The notes under the pieces are model-generated. The model did no database searches. It was given only the letters and a program-made list of their open reading frames with translations, and was not told the origin of the DNA. Positions 1 through 7,643 of a stretch of 31,130 nucleotides of DNA are shown one piece after another (the stretch's first letter is position 1; each line of letters begins with the position of its first letter). The translations under genes and the position numbers were made by a program. The DNA is from an uncultured Oscillospiraceae bacterium (lineage in GTDB: Bacteria > Bacillota > Clostridia > Oscillospirales > Ruminococcaceae). Where the stretch lies: contig CAJMEU010000010.1 of assembly GCA_905212515.1 (NCBI GenBank), positions 1-31,130 of the forward strand, read 5' to 3'.

Positions 1-1338
1 GTTGACGGTGGTTACGTTCTGGCTGACGCTGTTTTTGCCGTAGCTGCCGCAGCCCAGGGTGAGGGAGGGGGTGTTGGTGTTGTAGATATCGCCGATGGCG
101 CCCTGGCTGGAGGGGCTGTTGACGATGATGCGGCCCACGCGCATGGCCACGCCGTAGGCGTCGGCGATATCCATGCTGCCGGTGTGGATGACGGCCGAGT
201 GGCCAAGGCCCCCCAGCTCCAGCATTTTATTGGCGTAGGCAAAGCCCTGTTGCTGATCCTTGGCGACGAAATAGGCCAGCACGGGGCTGAGCTTCTCTTT
301 CGACAGGGGTTTGTCCTCGCTGGGGCCGCCGGGCAGCGGCGCGATGAGGATTTTGGTCTTTTCCGGCACCTTCAGGCCGGCCTGCTGGGCGATCCAATCG
401 GCGCTTTTGCCCACCACGTCGGCGCGCACGCCCTTGGCCGGGTCGGGGAACATATACTTTGTCAGGGTGGCCACCTCTTCCTTATTCAGGAAGTAGCAGT
501 TGTTGGCCTTCATATACGATTCGAACTCTTTGGCGATCTCCTGTTCCACGATCACGGCCTGCTCGCTGGCGCAGATCATGCCGTTGTCGAAGGTTTTGGA
601 CATCATCAGGTCGGTGCAGGCGCGGTGCAGGTCGGCCGATTTCTCGATGAAGCAGGGCACGTTGCCCGGCCCCACGCCCAGGGCGGGCTTGCCGCAGCTG
701 TAGGCGCTTTTCACCATGCCCGGGCCGCCGGTGGCCAGGATGGTGGCCACGCCGGGATGGGCCATCAGCATCTGGGTGGCCTCGATGGACGGATGCTCGA
801 TCCACTGGATGCAGTTTTCCGGCGCGCCGGCTTTCACCGCGGCCTCGTACACCACGCGGGCGGCCTCGGCGCTGCACTTCTGGGCCGAGGGGTGGAAGGC
901 AAAGACGATGGGGTTGCGCGTCTTCACCGCCACCAGGCTTTTGAACAGCGTGGTGGAGGTGGGGTTGGTGGTGGGGGTGACGCCGCAGATCACGCCCACG
1001 GGCTCGGCCACTTCCACGTAGCCCTCCATCTCGTTCTCGTCCAGGACGCCCACGGTTTTCTCATCCTTGATGTCGTGCCAGATATACTCGGTGGCGAACA
1101 TGTTCTTGATCACTTTGTCCTCGTACACGCCGCGGCCCGTCTCCTCCACGGCCATGCGGGCCAGCTCCTGGTGTTTGTCCAGGCCGGCCAGGGCCATCTC
1201 GTGCACGATATGGTCGATCTGCTCCTGATCCAGGGCCAAAAATTCCTGCAGCGCTTTCTGGGCCTTATCCACCAGGGCGTCGATCATCACGGCGGCTTCG
1301 CTCTTTTCAGTGGTGACGGGCGTTTTTTTCTCTGCCAT
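1..1338 (-). CDS. adhE: Bifunctional aldehyde-alcohol dehydrogenase AdhE, N-terminal half (cut by window edge)
   Basis: The 446 codons visible encode the CoA-acylating acetaldehyde dehydrogenase domain of AdhE, which reduces acetyl-CoA to acetaldehyde; in the full protein a C-terminal iron alcohol dehydrogenase then makes ethanol, regenerating NAD+ in fermentation. The protein starts MAEKKTPVTTEKSEAA and contains the family landmarks GVTPTTNPTSTTLFK, the GGPGMVKSAYSCGKPALGVG nucleotide-binding stretch, and the catalytic-cysteine segment SKTFDNGMICASEQ. The frame is open to base 1, so the rest of this domain's end and the alcohol dehydrogenase domain lie outside. The ATG at 1338 is preceded by AAGGAGAGG. 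A single-domain aldehyde dehydrogenase cannot be excluded because the C-terminus is missing, but the N-terminal sequence is typical of AdhE. Rex-like operators upstream suggest redox control. Confidence 0.93.
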   Translation of the reverse strand, partial: MAEKKTPVTTEKSEAAVMIDALVDKAQKALQEFLALDQEQIDHIVHEMALAGLDKHQELARMAVEETGRGVYEDKVIKNMFATEYIWHDIKDEKTVGVLDENEMEGYVEVAEPVGVICGVTPTTNPTSTTLFKSLVAVKTRNPIVFAFHPSAQKCSAEAARVVYEAAVKAGAPENCIQWIEHPSIEATQMLMAHPGVATILATGGPGMVKSAYSCGKPALGVGPGNVPCFIEKSADLHRACTDLMMSKTFDNGMICASEQAVIVEQEIAKEFESYMKANNCYFLNKEEVATLTKYMFPDPAKGVRADVVGKSADWIAQQAGLKVPEKTKILIAPLPGGPSEDKPLSKEKLSPVLAYFVAKDQQQGFAYANKMLELGGLGHSAVIHTGSMDIADAYGVAMRVGRIIVNSPSSQGAIGDIYNTNTPSLTLGCGSYGKNSVSQNVTTVN

Positions 1339-1423
1339 AAAAACCTCTCCTTTTTGTTGATCCGGATGGGGTGGTCGTTCGAATATGCGGGGCCGGCGGC
1401 GGGCCGCCTTCCCCGGTGATTTT

Positions 1424-1452
1424 ATCTTACCATATCGTTAAAAGTTTATCAA
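1424..1452 (-). promoter_or_regulatory. adhE promoter overlapped by a Rex-like operator
   Basis: On the minus strand TTGATA (1452-1447) and TAAGAT (1429-1424) are 17 bp apart and sit about 85 bases before the adhE start. The palindrome TCGTTAAAAGTTTATCAA at 1435-1452 matches the Rex consensus TTGTTAAANNTTTAACAA at 14 of 16 specified bases and covers the -35 box and most of the spacer, the position expected for a repressor. Rex releases DNA when NADH is high; binding here is inferred from sequence. Confidence 0.68.
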
Positions 1453-1501
1453 TGTGCAGGACGCCGAATGTTTTGCGATGGCAGCGGCTCTTTTATGCAG
1501 T

Positions 1502-1519
1502 TTGACAAAACTTTAACAA
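1502..1519. promoter_or_regulatory. Second Rex-like operator
   Basis: TTGACAAAACTTTAACAA matches the Rex consensus TTGTTAAANNTTTAACAA at 14 of 16 specified bases, with one perfect half-site (TTTAACAA). Its centre is 67 bp from the first box. It lies upstream of the adhE promoter and about 30 bp before the -35 of the divergent rarA promoter, so it could add to adhE repression or touch both promoters. Confidence 0.55.
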
Positions 1520-1548
1520 TATCTGCCGGCGCCCGTGTCCCGCGGGCC

Positions 1549-1577
1549 TTGTATGGCGCCGGGACGCGTGGTACAAT
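1549..1577 (+). promoter_or_regulatory. rarA promoter
   Basis: TTGTAT (1549-1554) and TACAAT (1572-1577) are separated by 17 bp, a good sigma-A-type promoter. It ends 47 bases before the rarA start and is followed by the ribosome site AGGAGGTG at 1612-1619. Confidence 0.65.
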
Positions 1578-1624
1578 ATGGATGAACTATTTTTCCGCGG
1601 CGCGGCCGCGCAGGAGGTGTGCCC

Positions 1625-2950
1625 ATGAATCAGCAGCAGACGTTGTTTTCCCCCTCTCCCCTGGCCCAGCCCCTGGCCAGCCGGATGCGGCCGCGCACGC
1701 TGGAGGATTTTTGCGGCCAGCAGCACCTGGTGGCCGAGGGCAAGGTGCTGCGCAACCTCATCGACGCGGACACCGTGCCCTCCATGATCTTCTGGGGCCC
1801 GCCCGGCGTGGGCAAAACCACCCTGGCGCGCATCATCGCGGGCAGGACGAAGGCCGAGTTCATCGATTTTTCCGCCGTGTCCAGCGGCGTGAAAGAGATC
1901 CGCGCCGTGATGCAGCAGGCCGAGGAAGCCCGCATGTTCGGCGGCAAGACCATCCTTTTTGTGGATGAGATCCACCGTTTCAACAAAGCCCAGCAGGACG
2001 CCTTTTTGCCCTATGTGGAAAAGGGCAGCATCATCCTCATCGGCGCCACCACCGAAAACCCGTCGTTTGAGATCAACTCGGCCCTTTTGTCCCGCTGCAA
2101 AGTGTTCGTGCTCAAGGCCTTGACGCCCGAGGAACTGACGGGCCTTCTGCGCCGCGCAATACAAAGCAAGCAGGGCTTCGGCATGCAGAGGGTGGACATC
2201 GCCGACGAACTGCTGGAGATGATCGCCCAATTTGCCAGCGGCGACGCCCGCACGGCCCTGAACACCCTGGAGATGGCGGTGCTGAACGGCCGCCGGGAGG
2301 GCGATGTCACCGTGGTGGACAAGCCTCTGCTGGAACAGTGCGTCAGCCGCAAATCCCTGCTGTATGACAAAAATGGCGAGGAGCATTACAACCTCATCAG
2401 CGCCCTGCACAAATCCATGCGCAACTCGGACCCGGACGCGGCCGTCTATTGGCTGGCGCGCATGCTGGAGGCCGGCGAAGACCCGCTGTACATCGCCCGG
2501 CGCCTCATCCGCTTTGCCAGCGAAGACGTGGGCCTGGCCGACCCCCGCGCCCTAGAACTGTGTGTGGCCGTCTACCAGGCCTGCCACTTTCTAGGCATGC
2601 CGGAGTGCAATCTCAATTTGACCCAGGCGGTGGTGTACCTGTCCCTGGCGCCGCGCAGCAATGCGCTGTACAAGGCCTATGAGCACGCGAAAAAGGACGC
2701 CATGACCATGCTGGATGAACCGGTGCCCCTGGTGATCCGCAACGCGCCCACCAAACTGATGGAGCAGCTGCACTACGGCGAAGGGTATGTGTACGCCCAC
2801 GATACCGAGGAGAAGATCGCCGCCTTCGACTGCCTGCCTGAGAGCCTGGCCGGCACCCGCTATTACGAGCCCACCGAGGCCGGCGCCGAAGGGCGCTTCA
2901 AACAGAAGTACGAGGCCGTGACAGCCTGGCGGCAGGAACATAAAAAGTAG
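1625..2950 (+). CDS. rarA: Replication-associated recombination protein RarA (MgsA-type AAA+ ATPase)
   Basis: A 441-residue AAA+ ATPase of the RarA/MgsA/WRNIP1 family, cytoplasmic proteins that act at stalled replication forks and bind SSB. The N-terminus (LASRMRPRTLEDFCGQQHL) is the family signature. Walker A is GPPGVGKT at residues 58-65, Walker B is LFVDEIHRF near 111-119, sensor 1 is GATTENPSFE, and the C-terminal tetramerisation part contains the typical DPDAAVYWLARMLEAGEDP and IRNAPTKLM. Length is normal for the family. A GTG six bases upstream is in frame but lies inside the ribosome site AGGAGGTG, so the ATG at 1625 is preferred. It leads a same-strand series with prmA and rsmE but is separated from prmA by 101 bp. 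Confidence 0.95.
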   Translation: MNQQQTLFSPSPLAQPLASRMRPRTLEDFCGQQHLVAEGKVLRNLIDADTVPSMIFWGPPGVGKTTLARIIAGRTKAEFIDFSAVSSGVKEIRAVMQQAEEARMFGGKTILFVDEIHRFNKAQQDAFLPYVEKGSIILIGATTENPSFEINSALLSRCKVFVLKALTPEELTGLLRRAIQSKQGFGMQRVDIADELLEMIAQFASGDARTALNTLEMAVLNGRREGDVTVVDKPLLEQCVSRKSLLYDKNGEEHYNLISALHKSMRNSDPDAAVYWLARMLEAGEDPLYIARRLIRFASEDVGLADPRALELCVAVYQACHFLGMPECNLNLTQAVVYLSLAPRSNALYKAYEHAKKDAMTMLDEPVPLVIRNAPTKLMEQLHYGEGYVYAHDTEEKIAAFDCLPESLAGTRYYEPTEAGAEGRFKQKYEAVTAWRQEHKK

Positions 2951-3051
2951 CGTCAGGCTGGTTTCGGGCCCAGGGCTTATCGCCGCCCTCCCGCGGGGAT
3001 CGTTCCGCAGCCCCGCAGCCGATAAAATGAACGAAAAAAGGAGCCAAACAC

Positions 3052-3978
3052 ATGGATTGGACCGACATCAAAACCACCGTACCCGCCCAATACGCCGACA
3101 CGGCCGAGGCCATCGCCACCGGCATCTCCGGCGGCGGCATCTACATTGAGGATTACCGCGACCTGGAAGCCCAGGTAGAGGCCATCGCCCATGTGGACTT
3201 GATCGAGCAGGACCTGCTGGACAAACGCCGCGACCAGGTGACGGTGCACCTGTACATTGCGCCGGATGAAAATTTCGCCGAGATCGCCGCGCTGATGCAC
3301 AGCCGCCTGACCGCCGCCGGGGTGCCCTATACCCTGGAGACGGCGGGCGTCAGGCAGGAGGACTGGGAGAACGGCTGGAAGCAGTACTACCATGCCATGG
3401 ACATCGGCCGCCGGCTGGCCATCGTACCCAGTTGGGAAAGCTATCCGAACCCCCAGGGCCGGGCCGTCATCACCCTGGACCCGGGCATGGCCTTCGGCAC
3501 AGGCACTCACGAGACCACGGCCCTGTGCCTGGAGACGCTGGACGCGCTGGTGGCCGGCGGCGAACGGGTGCTGGACATCGGCACGGGCAGCGGCATTTTG
3601 GCCATTGCCGCCCTGAAGCTGGGCGCCGCTGAGGCCGAGGGCGTGGACATCGACCCCATGTGCGTGCGCACCGCGGGCGAGAACGCGGCCCGCAACGGCG
3701 TGACGGAGCATTTTAAGGTGCTTATCGGCGATCTGTCCGACAAGGCCGGCGGCCTTTATGATATCATCTGCGCCAATATCGTGGCCAACGCCATCAAGGC
3801 CCTGGCGCCGTCCGTGCCCGCCCTGCTGGCGCCGGGGGGCACCTTTATGGCCAGCGGCATCATCCGCGAGCGGGCCGCGGAAGTGGCCGACGCCCTTGCC
3901 GCCGCGGGCCTGCAGGTGCACCAGACGAAAGAGAAAAACGGCTGGGTGTGCCTTGTGTGCGCCCGCGCCGAAGGCTGA
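3052..3978 (+). CDS. prmA: Ribosomal protein L11 methyltransferase
   Basis: A 308-residue SAM-dependent methyltransferase that trimethylates ribosomal protein L11. The N-terminal substrate-recognition domain begins MDWTDIKTTVPAQYADT; the catalytic domain has the PrmA hallmark DPGMAFGTGTHETT at residues 143-156, SAM motif I LDIGTGSGILAI around 174-185, the acidic EGVDIDP, and the active-site NIVANAI stretch. Length fits the family. The start is preceded by AAAAAGGAG. The rsmE gene follows after 21 bp, a very common pairing in Firmicutes, so the two are almost surely co-transcribed. A possible weak -10 (TAAAAT, 3023-3028) lies just before the gene. Confidence 0.95.
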   Translation: MDWTDIKTTVPAQYADTAEAIATGISGGGIYIEDYRDLEAQVEAIAHVDLIEQDLLDKRRDQVTVHLYIAPDENFAEIAALMHSRLTAAGVPYTLETAGVRQEDWENGWKQYYHAMDIGRRLAIVPSWESYPNPQGRAVITLDPGMAFGTGTHETTALCLETLDALVAGGERVLDIGTGSGILAIAALKLGAAEAEGVDIDPMCVRTAGENAARNGVTEHFKVLIGDLSDKAGGLYDIICANIVANAIKALAPSVPALLAPGGTFMASGIIRERAAEVADALAAAGLQVHQTKEKNGWVCLVCARAEG

Positions 3979-3999
3979 CCGGCCGAAAGGAGCGAATCC

Positions 4000-4731
4000 A
4001 TGCCTCACCGCTATTTTGCCCAGCAGGTCCGCGGCGCAGACGCCTTCCTCGCCCCGGCCGACTCCCGCCACCTGTGCGTGGTGCTGCGCGGGCGCCCGGG
4101 CGAGGAAGTGACCGTGTGCGACGGCGCGGGCACCGACTATGTCTGCCGCCTGGCCCAGGCCGACCCGGCGTGCTGCCGGCTGGAAATACTTTCTTCGGCG
4201 CCCAGCGTATCGGAACCGTCCGTCCGGGTCAAACTGTACGTGGGATATCCAAAATCCGACAAGCTGGAGTGGATCATCCAAAAGGCCGTGGAATTGGGCG
4301 CGGCCGAGGTGGTGCCCTTTTTCAGCGCCTTCTGCGTGGCGGCGCCGAAAAAAGAGGAACAAAAAAACCAGCGCTACAACCGCATTGCCTTCGAGGCCGC
4401 CAAACAGGCGGGCCGCGGCGTCATCCCGCCGGTGGCAATGCCCCTCACATACGCGCAGATGCTGCAAAGCGCCGCCCAGGCCGACGCGGCGCTGTTTTGC
4501 TACGAAGCCGCGGGCGCGGGCAGCCCACCCTTACATAGCCGGCTGGAAAACGGGGTCCGCTCCGTGTCCATCATCACCGGCAGCGAGGGTGGTTTTTCCC
4601 CCGAGGAAGCAGCCCAGGCAAGTGCGGCGGGCCTTACGCCCGTCGGCCTGGGGCCGCGCATCCTGCGGTGTGAGACAGCCCCTCTCGCCGCTTTGGCTGT
4701 GGTGATGGCCCTGACCGGCAATTTACAATAG
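4000..4731 (+). CDS. rsmE: 16S rRNA (uracil1498-N3)-methyltransferase
   Basis: A 243-residue SPOUT-superfamily RNA methyltransferase that modifies U1498 of 16S rRNA in the decoding region. The N-terminal PUA-like part begins MPHRYFAQQ and contains HLCVVLRGRPGEEVTVCDG. The C-terminal trefoil knot contains GYPKSDKLEWIIQKAVELG, GSEGGFSPEE (from about residue 194) and LGPRILRCETAPLAAL, all typical of RsmE. AAAGGAG lies 8 bases before the ATG. It sits 21 bp behind prmA and is probably in the same transcript. A short weak hairpin followed by T6 at about 4748-4757 may terminate part of the transcription. Confidence 0.95.
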   Translation: MPHRYFAQQVRGADAFLAPADSRHLCVVLRGRPGEEVTVCDGAGTDYVCRLAQADPACCRLEILSSAPSVSEPSVRVKLYVGYPKSDKLEWIIQKAVELGAAEVVPFFSAFCVAAPKKEEQKNQRYNRIAFEAAKQAGRGVIPPVAMPLTYAQMLQSAAQADAALFCYEAAGAGSPPLHSRLENGVRSVSIITGSEGGFSPEEAAQASAAGLTPVGLGPRILRCETAPLAALAVVMALTGNLQ

Positions 4732-4805
4732 CCGGCGGCGGCCTGGGCAGGTCTTTTTTCCGTTCCCTTTCGCCCCGCACGGCACGTGAAAGGGAGTTAT
4801 CAACC

Positions 4806-5765
4806 ATGAAAAAGATCATCAGCATTTCCGCCGCGCTGGCCCTCAGCCTCACGCTGTTCGCCGGCTGCTGGGGCGGCTCGTCCTCCTCCAGCTCGTCCAA
4901 ACCCTCGGCTTCTTCCAGCACGTCCTCCAGCACATCTTCCAGCATGTCCGGCAGCATGTCCGGCAACCAGGATACCACGGATTCCACCCTGCCCGGTGAT
5001 GTTTCCGGCGGCCTGTCCGACGCAGGCAGCGGCGCCTCGGACGTTCTGTCCGGCGTGGGCGACGGCGCCTCCGACGTCTTGTCCGGCGTGGGCGACGGCG
5101 TGTCCGATATGACCGGCGGCGCTTCCAGCTCCGGCAACAACATGTCCAGCTCTGCCTCGGTGGCCGCCAATGCGGCCGCCGGGGACGAGGCCTGGGCCCT
5201 GCGTTTGGTGAACGCCGACAACCCTCTTCCCGGGGATTTTGAGGTGCGCACAGCCAACATCGACGGCTACGAACACCGCCCCTTCGACATGCGCGCGGCC
5301 GACCAGCTGAACGCCATGCTGCGGGACGCTGAAAAAAGCGGCAACCAGCTCTACTTAGTGTCCGCTTACCGCAGTGTGGGCCGCCAGAAGGCCCTGTTCG
5401 AGCGCAAGACGGCCGCTTTTGAGGCCGAGGGCCTGCCCCGGGCCGAGGCGGAGAAGCAGGCCGCCCAGTGGGTGGCACGGCCCGGCATGTCCGAGCATAA
5501 CCTGGGATTGGCGGCCGACATCGTGTCCGCCGATTGGTACCAGACCCACAACGACCTGACCGCTGATTTTGAACAGACCCCCGCCTTTGCCTGGCTGAAA
5601 CAGCACTGCGCCGAGTACGGCTTCATCCTGCGCTACCCCCTGGGCAAAGAATCTGTCACCGGCGTGACGTATGAACCCTGGCATTATCGTTATGTAGGTA
5701 AAGAGGCCGCCAAAGCCATCATGGACGGCGGCCTCACGTTGGAGGAGTATGTGGCGGCGCGTTGA
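4806..5765 (+). CDS. VanY-type D-alanyl-D-alanine carboxypeptidase, lipoprotein
   Basis: A 319-residue surface lipoprotein predicted to trim the terminal D-Ala of peptidoglycan stem peptides. The signal peptide ends in lipobox LFAGC with lipidated Cys21. Residues 25-125 form a long Ser/Gly/Asp-rich low-complexity spacer, including two copies of SDVLSGVGDG (residues 78-98), which would hold the enzyme away from the membrane. The C-terminal domain is VanY/peptidase M15B: SAYRSVGRQ, SEHNLGLAAD (zinc ligands His231 and Asp238) and YEPWHYRY (Glu290 catalytic, His293 zinc), so the active site is complete. The ribosome site is AAAGGGAG. No VanR/VanS or other resistance genes are nearby, so ordinary wall maintenance is more likely than glycopeptide resistance. 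Confidence 0.92.
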   Translation: MKKIISISAALALSLTLFAGCWGGSSSSSSSKPSASSSTSSSTSSSMSGSMSGNQDTTDSTLPGDVSGGLSDAGSGASDVLSGVGDGASDVLSGVGDGVSDMTGGASSSGNNMSSSASVAANAAAGDEAWALRLVNADNPLPGDFEVRTANIDGYEHRPFDMRAADQLNAMLRDAEKSGNQLYLVSAYRSVGRQKALFERKTAAFEAEGLPRAEAEKQAAQWVARPGMSEHNLGLAADIVSADWYQTHNDLTADFEQTPAFAWLKQHCAEYGFILRYPLGKESVTGVTYEPWHYRYVGKEAAKAIMDGGLTLEEYVAAR

Positions 5766-5780
5766 CCGCCGCGTGTGGGC

Positions 5781-6488
5781 ATGATGAAACAGCAAAAAAA
5801 GAACCTTGCCGCCGGCCTGCTGGCCGTGACCCTATTGGCGGCGCTGGCCCTGGCGGGCCTTACTTATCACAGAGAGATCTGGGCCGTGCTGACACAGCAG
5901 GCGGCCCGGGATGCGTTTATCGGCTGGGTGCGCGGCTCCGGTCCCTTGGGGCTGGCGGCCTTTTTCGGCATCCAGGTGCTGCAGGTGGTGGTGGCCTTTT
6001 TGCCCGGTGAACCCATCGAGCTGGCCGCGGGCCTGTTGTACGGCACCTGGGGCGGCTTGGCGCTGTGCCTGGCCGGCGTGCTGGCCGGCACGGTGGGCGT
6101 GTATTACACGGCCAAGTTTTTGGGCGCGCGGGCCGTGGCCGGGGAAAAACTGGCCAAATACCGCTTTTTGCGCGACGGCGCCCATGTGCAGTTCGCGCTG
6201 TCCCTGCTGTTTTTCATCCCCGGCACACCCAAGGACTGGCTGGTGTACTTAGGGCCATTCCTGCCCGTGCCGGCCCGCAACTTTTTCCTCATCAGCACCC
6301 TGGCGCGCATCCCCTCGGTGCTGTCCAGCACTTTTGCCGCGGCCAGCTTCGCCGCGGGCAACTGGCGGGTGGCGGCCGTGGTGTACCTCTGTACCGGCCT
6401 GGCGGCGGCCGCCTGTGTGTGGAAGGAGGAGGCGATCCTGCGCTGGATCAGCCGCCGGAAAGGCCGGGGGACAAACCGCGGGGAATGA
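5781..6488 (+). CDS. VTT-domain (TVP38/TMEM64, DedA-related) membrane protein
   Basis: About 235 residues with an N-terminal membrane helix (LLAVTLLAALALAGLTY) and several more hydrophobic segments. The central part AFLPGEPIELAAGLLYGTWGG followed by GVLAGTVGVYYTAKFLGAR matches the VTT domain (formerly SNARE-associated), and FFIPGTPKDWLVYLGPF is the second conserved re-entrant-like motif. Family members are integral membrane proteins implicated in lipid scrambling or transport; the substrate here is unknown. The start is uncertain: ATG at 5781 or 5784, or GTG at 5775, none with a strong ribosome site. It begins 15 bases after the carboxypeptidase gene, so translational coupling is plausible. 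Confidence 0.85.
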   Translation: MMKQQKKNLAAGLLAVTLLAALALAGLTYHREIWAVLTQQAARDAFIGWVRGSGPLGLAAFFGIQVLQVVVAFLPGEPIELAAGLLYGTWGGLALCLAGVLAGTVGVYYTAKFLGARAVAGEKLAKYRFLRDGAHVQFALSLLFFIPGTPKDWLVYLGPFLPVPARNFFLISTLARIPSVLSSTFAAASFAAGNWRVAAVVYLCTGLAAAACVWKEEAILRWISRRKGRGTNRGE

Positions 6489-6548
6489 CGGCGCGGGCAA
6501 GCCCCTGCCTGTGCCTGTCCGGGAAGAAAAAAGAAAGAGAGGATCTCC

Positions 6549-7070
6549 ATGGAATCGATCCGCTTATCCTCCGCAAGCCATCCGCTGTATCCCCGGGCCC
6601 GGGCCCTGTATGAGGAGAGCTTTCCCTTGCACGAGCAGCGCGTGCCCTCGGCCCAGCAAGCCGTCCTGGCAGACGAGGCCTACCACTTTGACCTGCTGTT
6701 TGAGGGCGAACTCTTCCTGGGCCTGTTGCTGTATTGGGAGGCGCCGGATTTTTTCTACGTGGAACATTTTTGCATCGATCCCGCCCTGCGCGGCCAACGG
6801 TACGGACGGCGGGCGCTGGACCTGCTGGGCCAAAAGGGCAAACCCGTTATTCTGGAGATCGACCCGCCCGAGGACGGCCCGTCCCTGCGGCGCAAGGCTT
6901 TTTATGAGCGCGCCGGCTACCGGGCCAACGGCTTTGCCCACGTGCACCCGCCCTATCAGCCGGGGCGGCCCGGGCACCGTTTGCTGGTACTGTCCTATCC
7001 CGACTCCTTGTCCGCAGCCTTATACGGCCGTTTCTCGGCCTACTTGCAGCAGCATGTGATGGCGCGCTGA
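6549..7070 (+). CDS. GNAT-family N-acetyltransferase
   Basis: A 173-residue protein with the GNAT fold: an N-terminal segment with YEESFPLHEQRVP (acceptor side), then FYVEHFCIDPALRGQRYG around residues 75-92, where the R-G-Q-R-Y-G part is the acetyl-CoA pyrophosphate-binding loop (motif A), and later KAFYERAGYRANG, the typical motif B end. It would transfer an acetyl group from acetyl-CoA to an amine; the acceptor is not predictable. The ribosome site is GAGAGGA. It follows the VTT gene by 60 bp and ends just before a strong bidirectional terminator. Confidence 0.88.
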   Translation: MESIRLSSASHPLYPRARALYEESFPLHEQRVPSAQQAVLADEAYHFDLLFEGELFLGLLLYWEAPDFFYVEHFCIDPALRGQRYGRRALDLLGQKGKPVILEIDPPEDGPSLRRKAFYERAGYRANGFAHVHPPYQPGRPGHRLLVLSYPDSLSAALYGRFSAYLQQHVMAR

Positions 7071-7076
7071 GCGCCC

Positions 7077-7125
7077 CCATAAAAATCCCCCGGCAGCCGC
7101 GAAAACTGCCGGGGGATTTTTATGG
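7077..7125. terminator. Bidirectional rho-independent terminator
   Basis: A perfect 16-bp core stem (7081-7096 with 7106-7121, loop of 9) extends to about 20 bp. A-rich and T-rich flanks on both sides let it serve the GNAT gene on the plus strand and the convergent HxlR gene on the minus strand. Confidence 0.93.
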
Positions 7126-7126
7126 T

Positions 7127-7453
7127 TCAGATGGCTTCCTGCTTCGCTTTGTAAGCCGTGCCCCAGGCGCCCATGGCGTCCAGCACGGGCTTCAGGCTGC
7201 GGCCGGTATCCGTCAGGGTATATTCCACCCGCGGCGGCACCTCCGCGTACACCTTGCGCGTCAGCAGGCCGTCGGCCTCCATGGCCCGCAGGTTGGCCGT
7301 CAGCACCTTCTGCGTCACGTGGCCCACGCTGTTTTTCAGCTGGCTGAACCGCTTGGTGCCGTCCATCAGGTCCCGCAGGATCAGCACTTTCCATTTGTCG
7401 GAGATCAGCGTCAGCGTCGTCTCCACCGGGCAGGCGGGCAAAGGCTGTTCCAC
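7127..7453 (-). CDS. HxlR-family winged-helix transcriptional regulator
   Basis: A 108-residue single-domain regulator. The sequence CPVETTLTLISDKWKVLILR near the N-terminus, FSQLKNSVGHVTQKVL (recognition-helix region) and PPRVEYTLTDTGRSL (wing) are the standard HxlR pattern. Cys8 lies at the position of the redox-sensing cysteine in relatives such as YodB, so thiol or electrophile sensing is possible but unproven. The start codon is GTG at 7453, with GGAGGGA six bases upstream. A strong promoter and a perfect inverted repeat in its 5' leader suggest autoregulation. No obvious target gene sits beside it except the divergent 67-residue ORF. Confidence 0.93.
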   Translation of the reverse strand: MEQPLPACPVETTLTLISDKWKVLILRDLMDGTKRFSQLKNSVGHVTQKVLTANLRAMEADGLLTRKVYAEVPPRVEYTLTDTGRSLKPVLDAMGAWGTAYKAKQEAI

Positions 7454-7485
7454 GTGTCTCCCTCCGATCGTCTCTTTTTGATACC

Positions 7486-7541
7486 TACAGCCCTATCAGG
7501 CTGTACACCCTTATTGTATCGCTGTATTTTTTTGCCGTCAA
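7486..7541 (-). promoter_or_regulatory. hxlR promoter with palindromic candidate operator
   Basis: On the minus strand TTGACG (7541-7536) and TACAAT (7518-7513) are exactly 17 bp apart. From about +1 to +20 lies the dyad TACAGCC-N6-GGCTGTA (7486-7505), with perfect 7-bp arms. Its position would block promoter clearance, so autorepression by HxlR is a reasonable inference. Confidence 0.62.
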
Positions 7542-7643
7542 GCCGTTTTTTGGGGCATGCTAAAGGCGGAGGCGGCCGGCGCGCGGCGCCAAACCACCGC
7601 CGCCCCTGGGCGCGCGAAAAATGCGCCCCTCCGGGAGGTTTCC

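Noticed and set aside
4806..5765. Vancomycin-resistance cluster
   Set aside because: A lone VanY-type carboxypeptidase without vanR/S/H/A/X-like neighbours is common in Firmicutes cell-wall metabolism.
7447..7462. A second parS-like site (TGTTCCACGTG followed by TCTCC)
   Set aside because: Only the first 11 of 16 bases match and the right half-site is broken; it lies over the hxlR start codon, so it is most likely chance.
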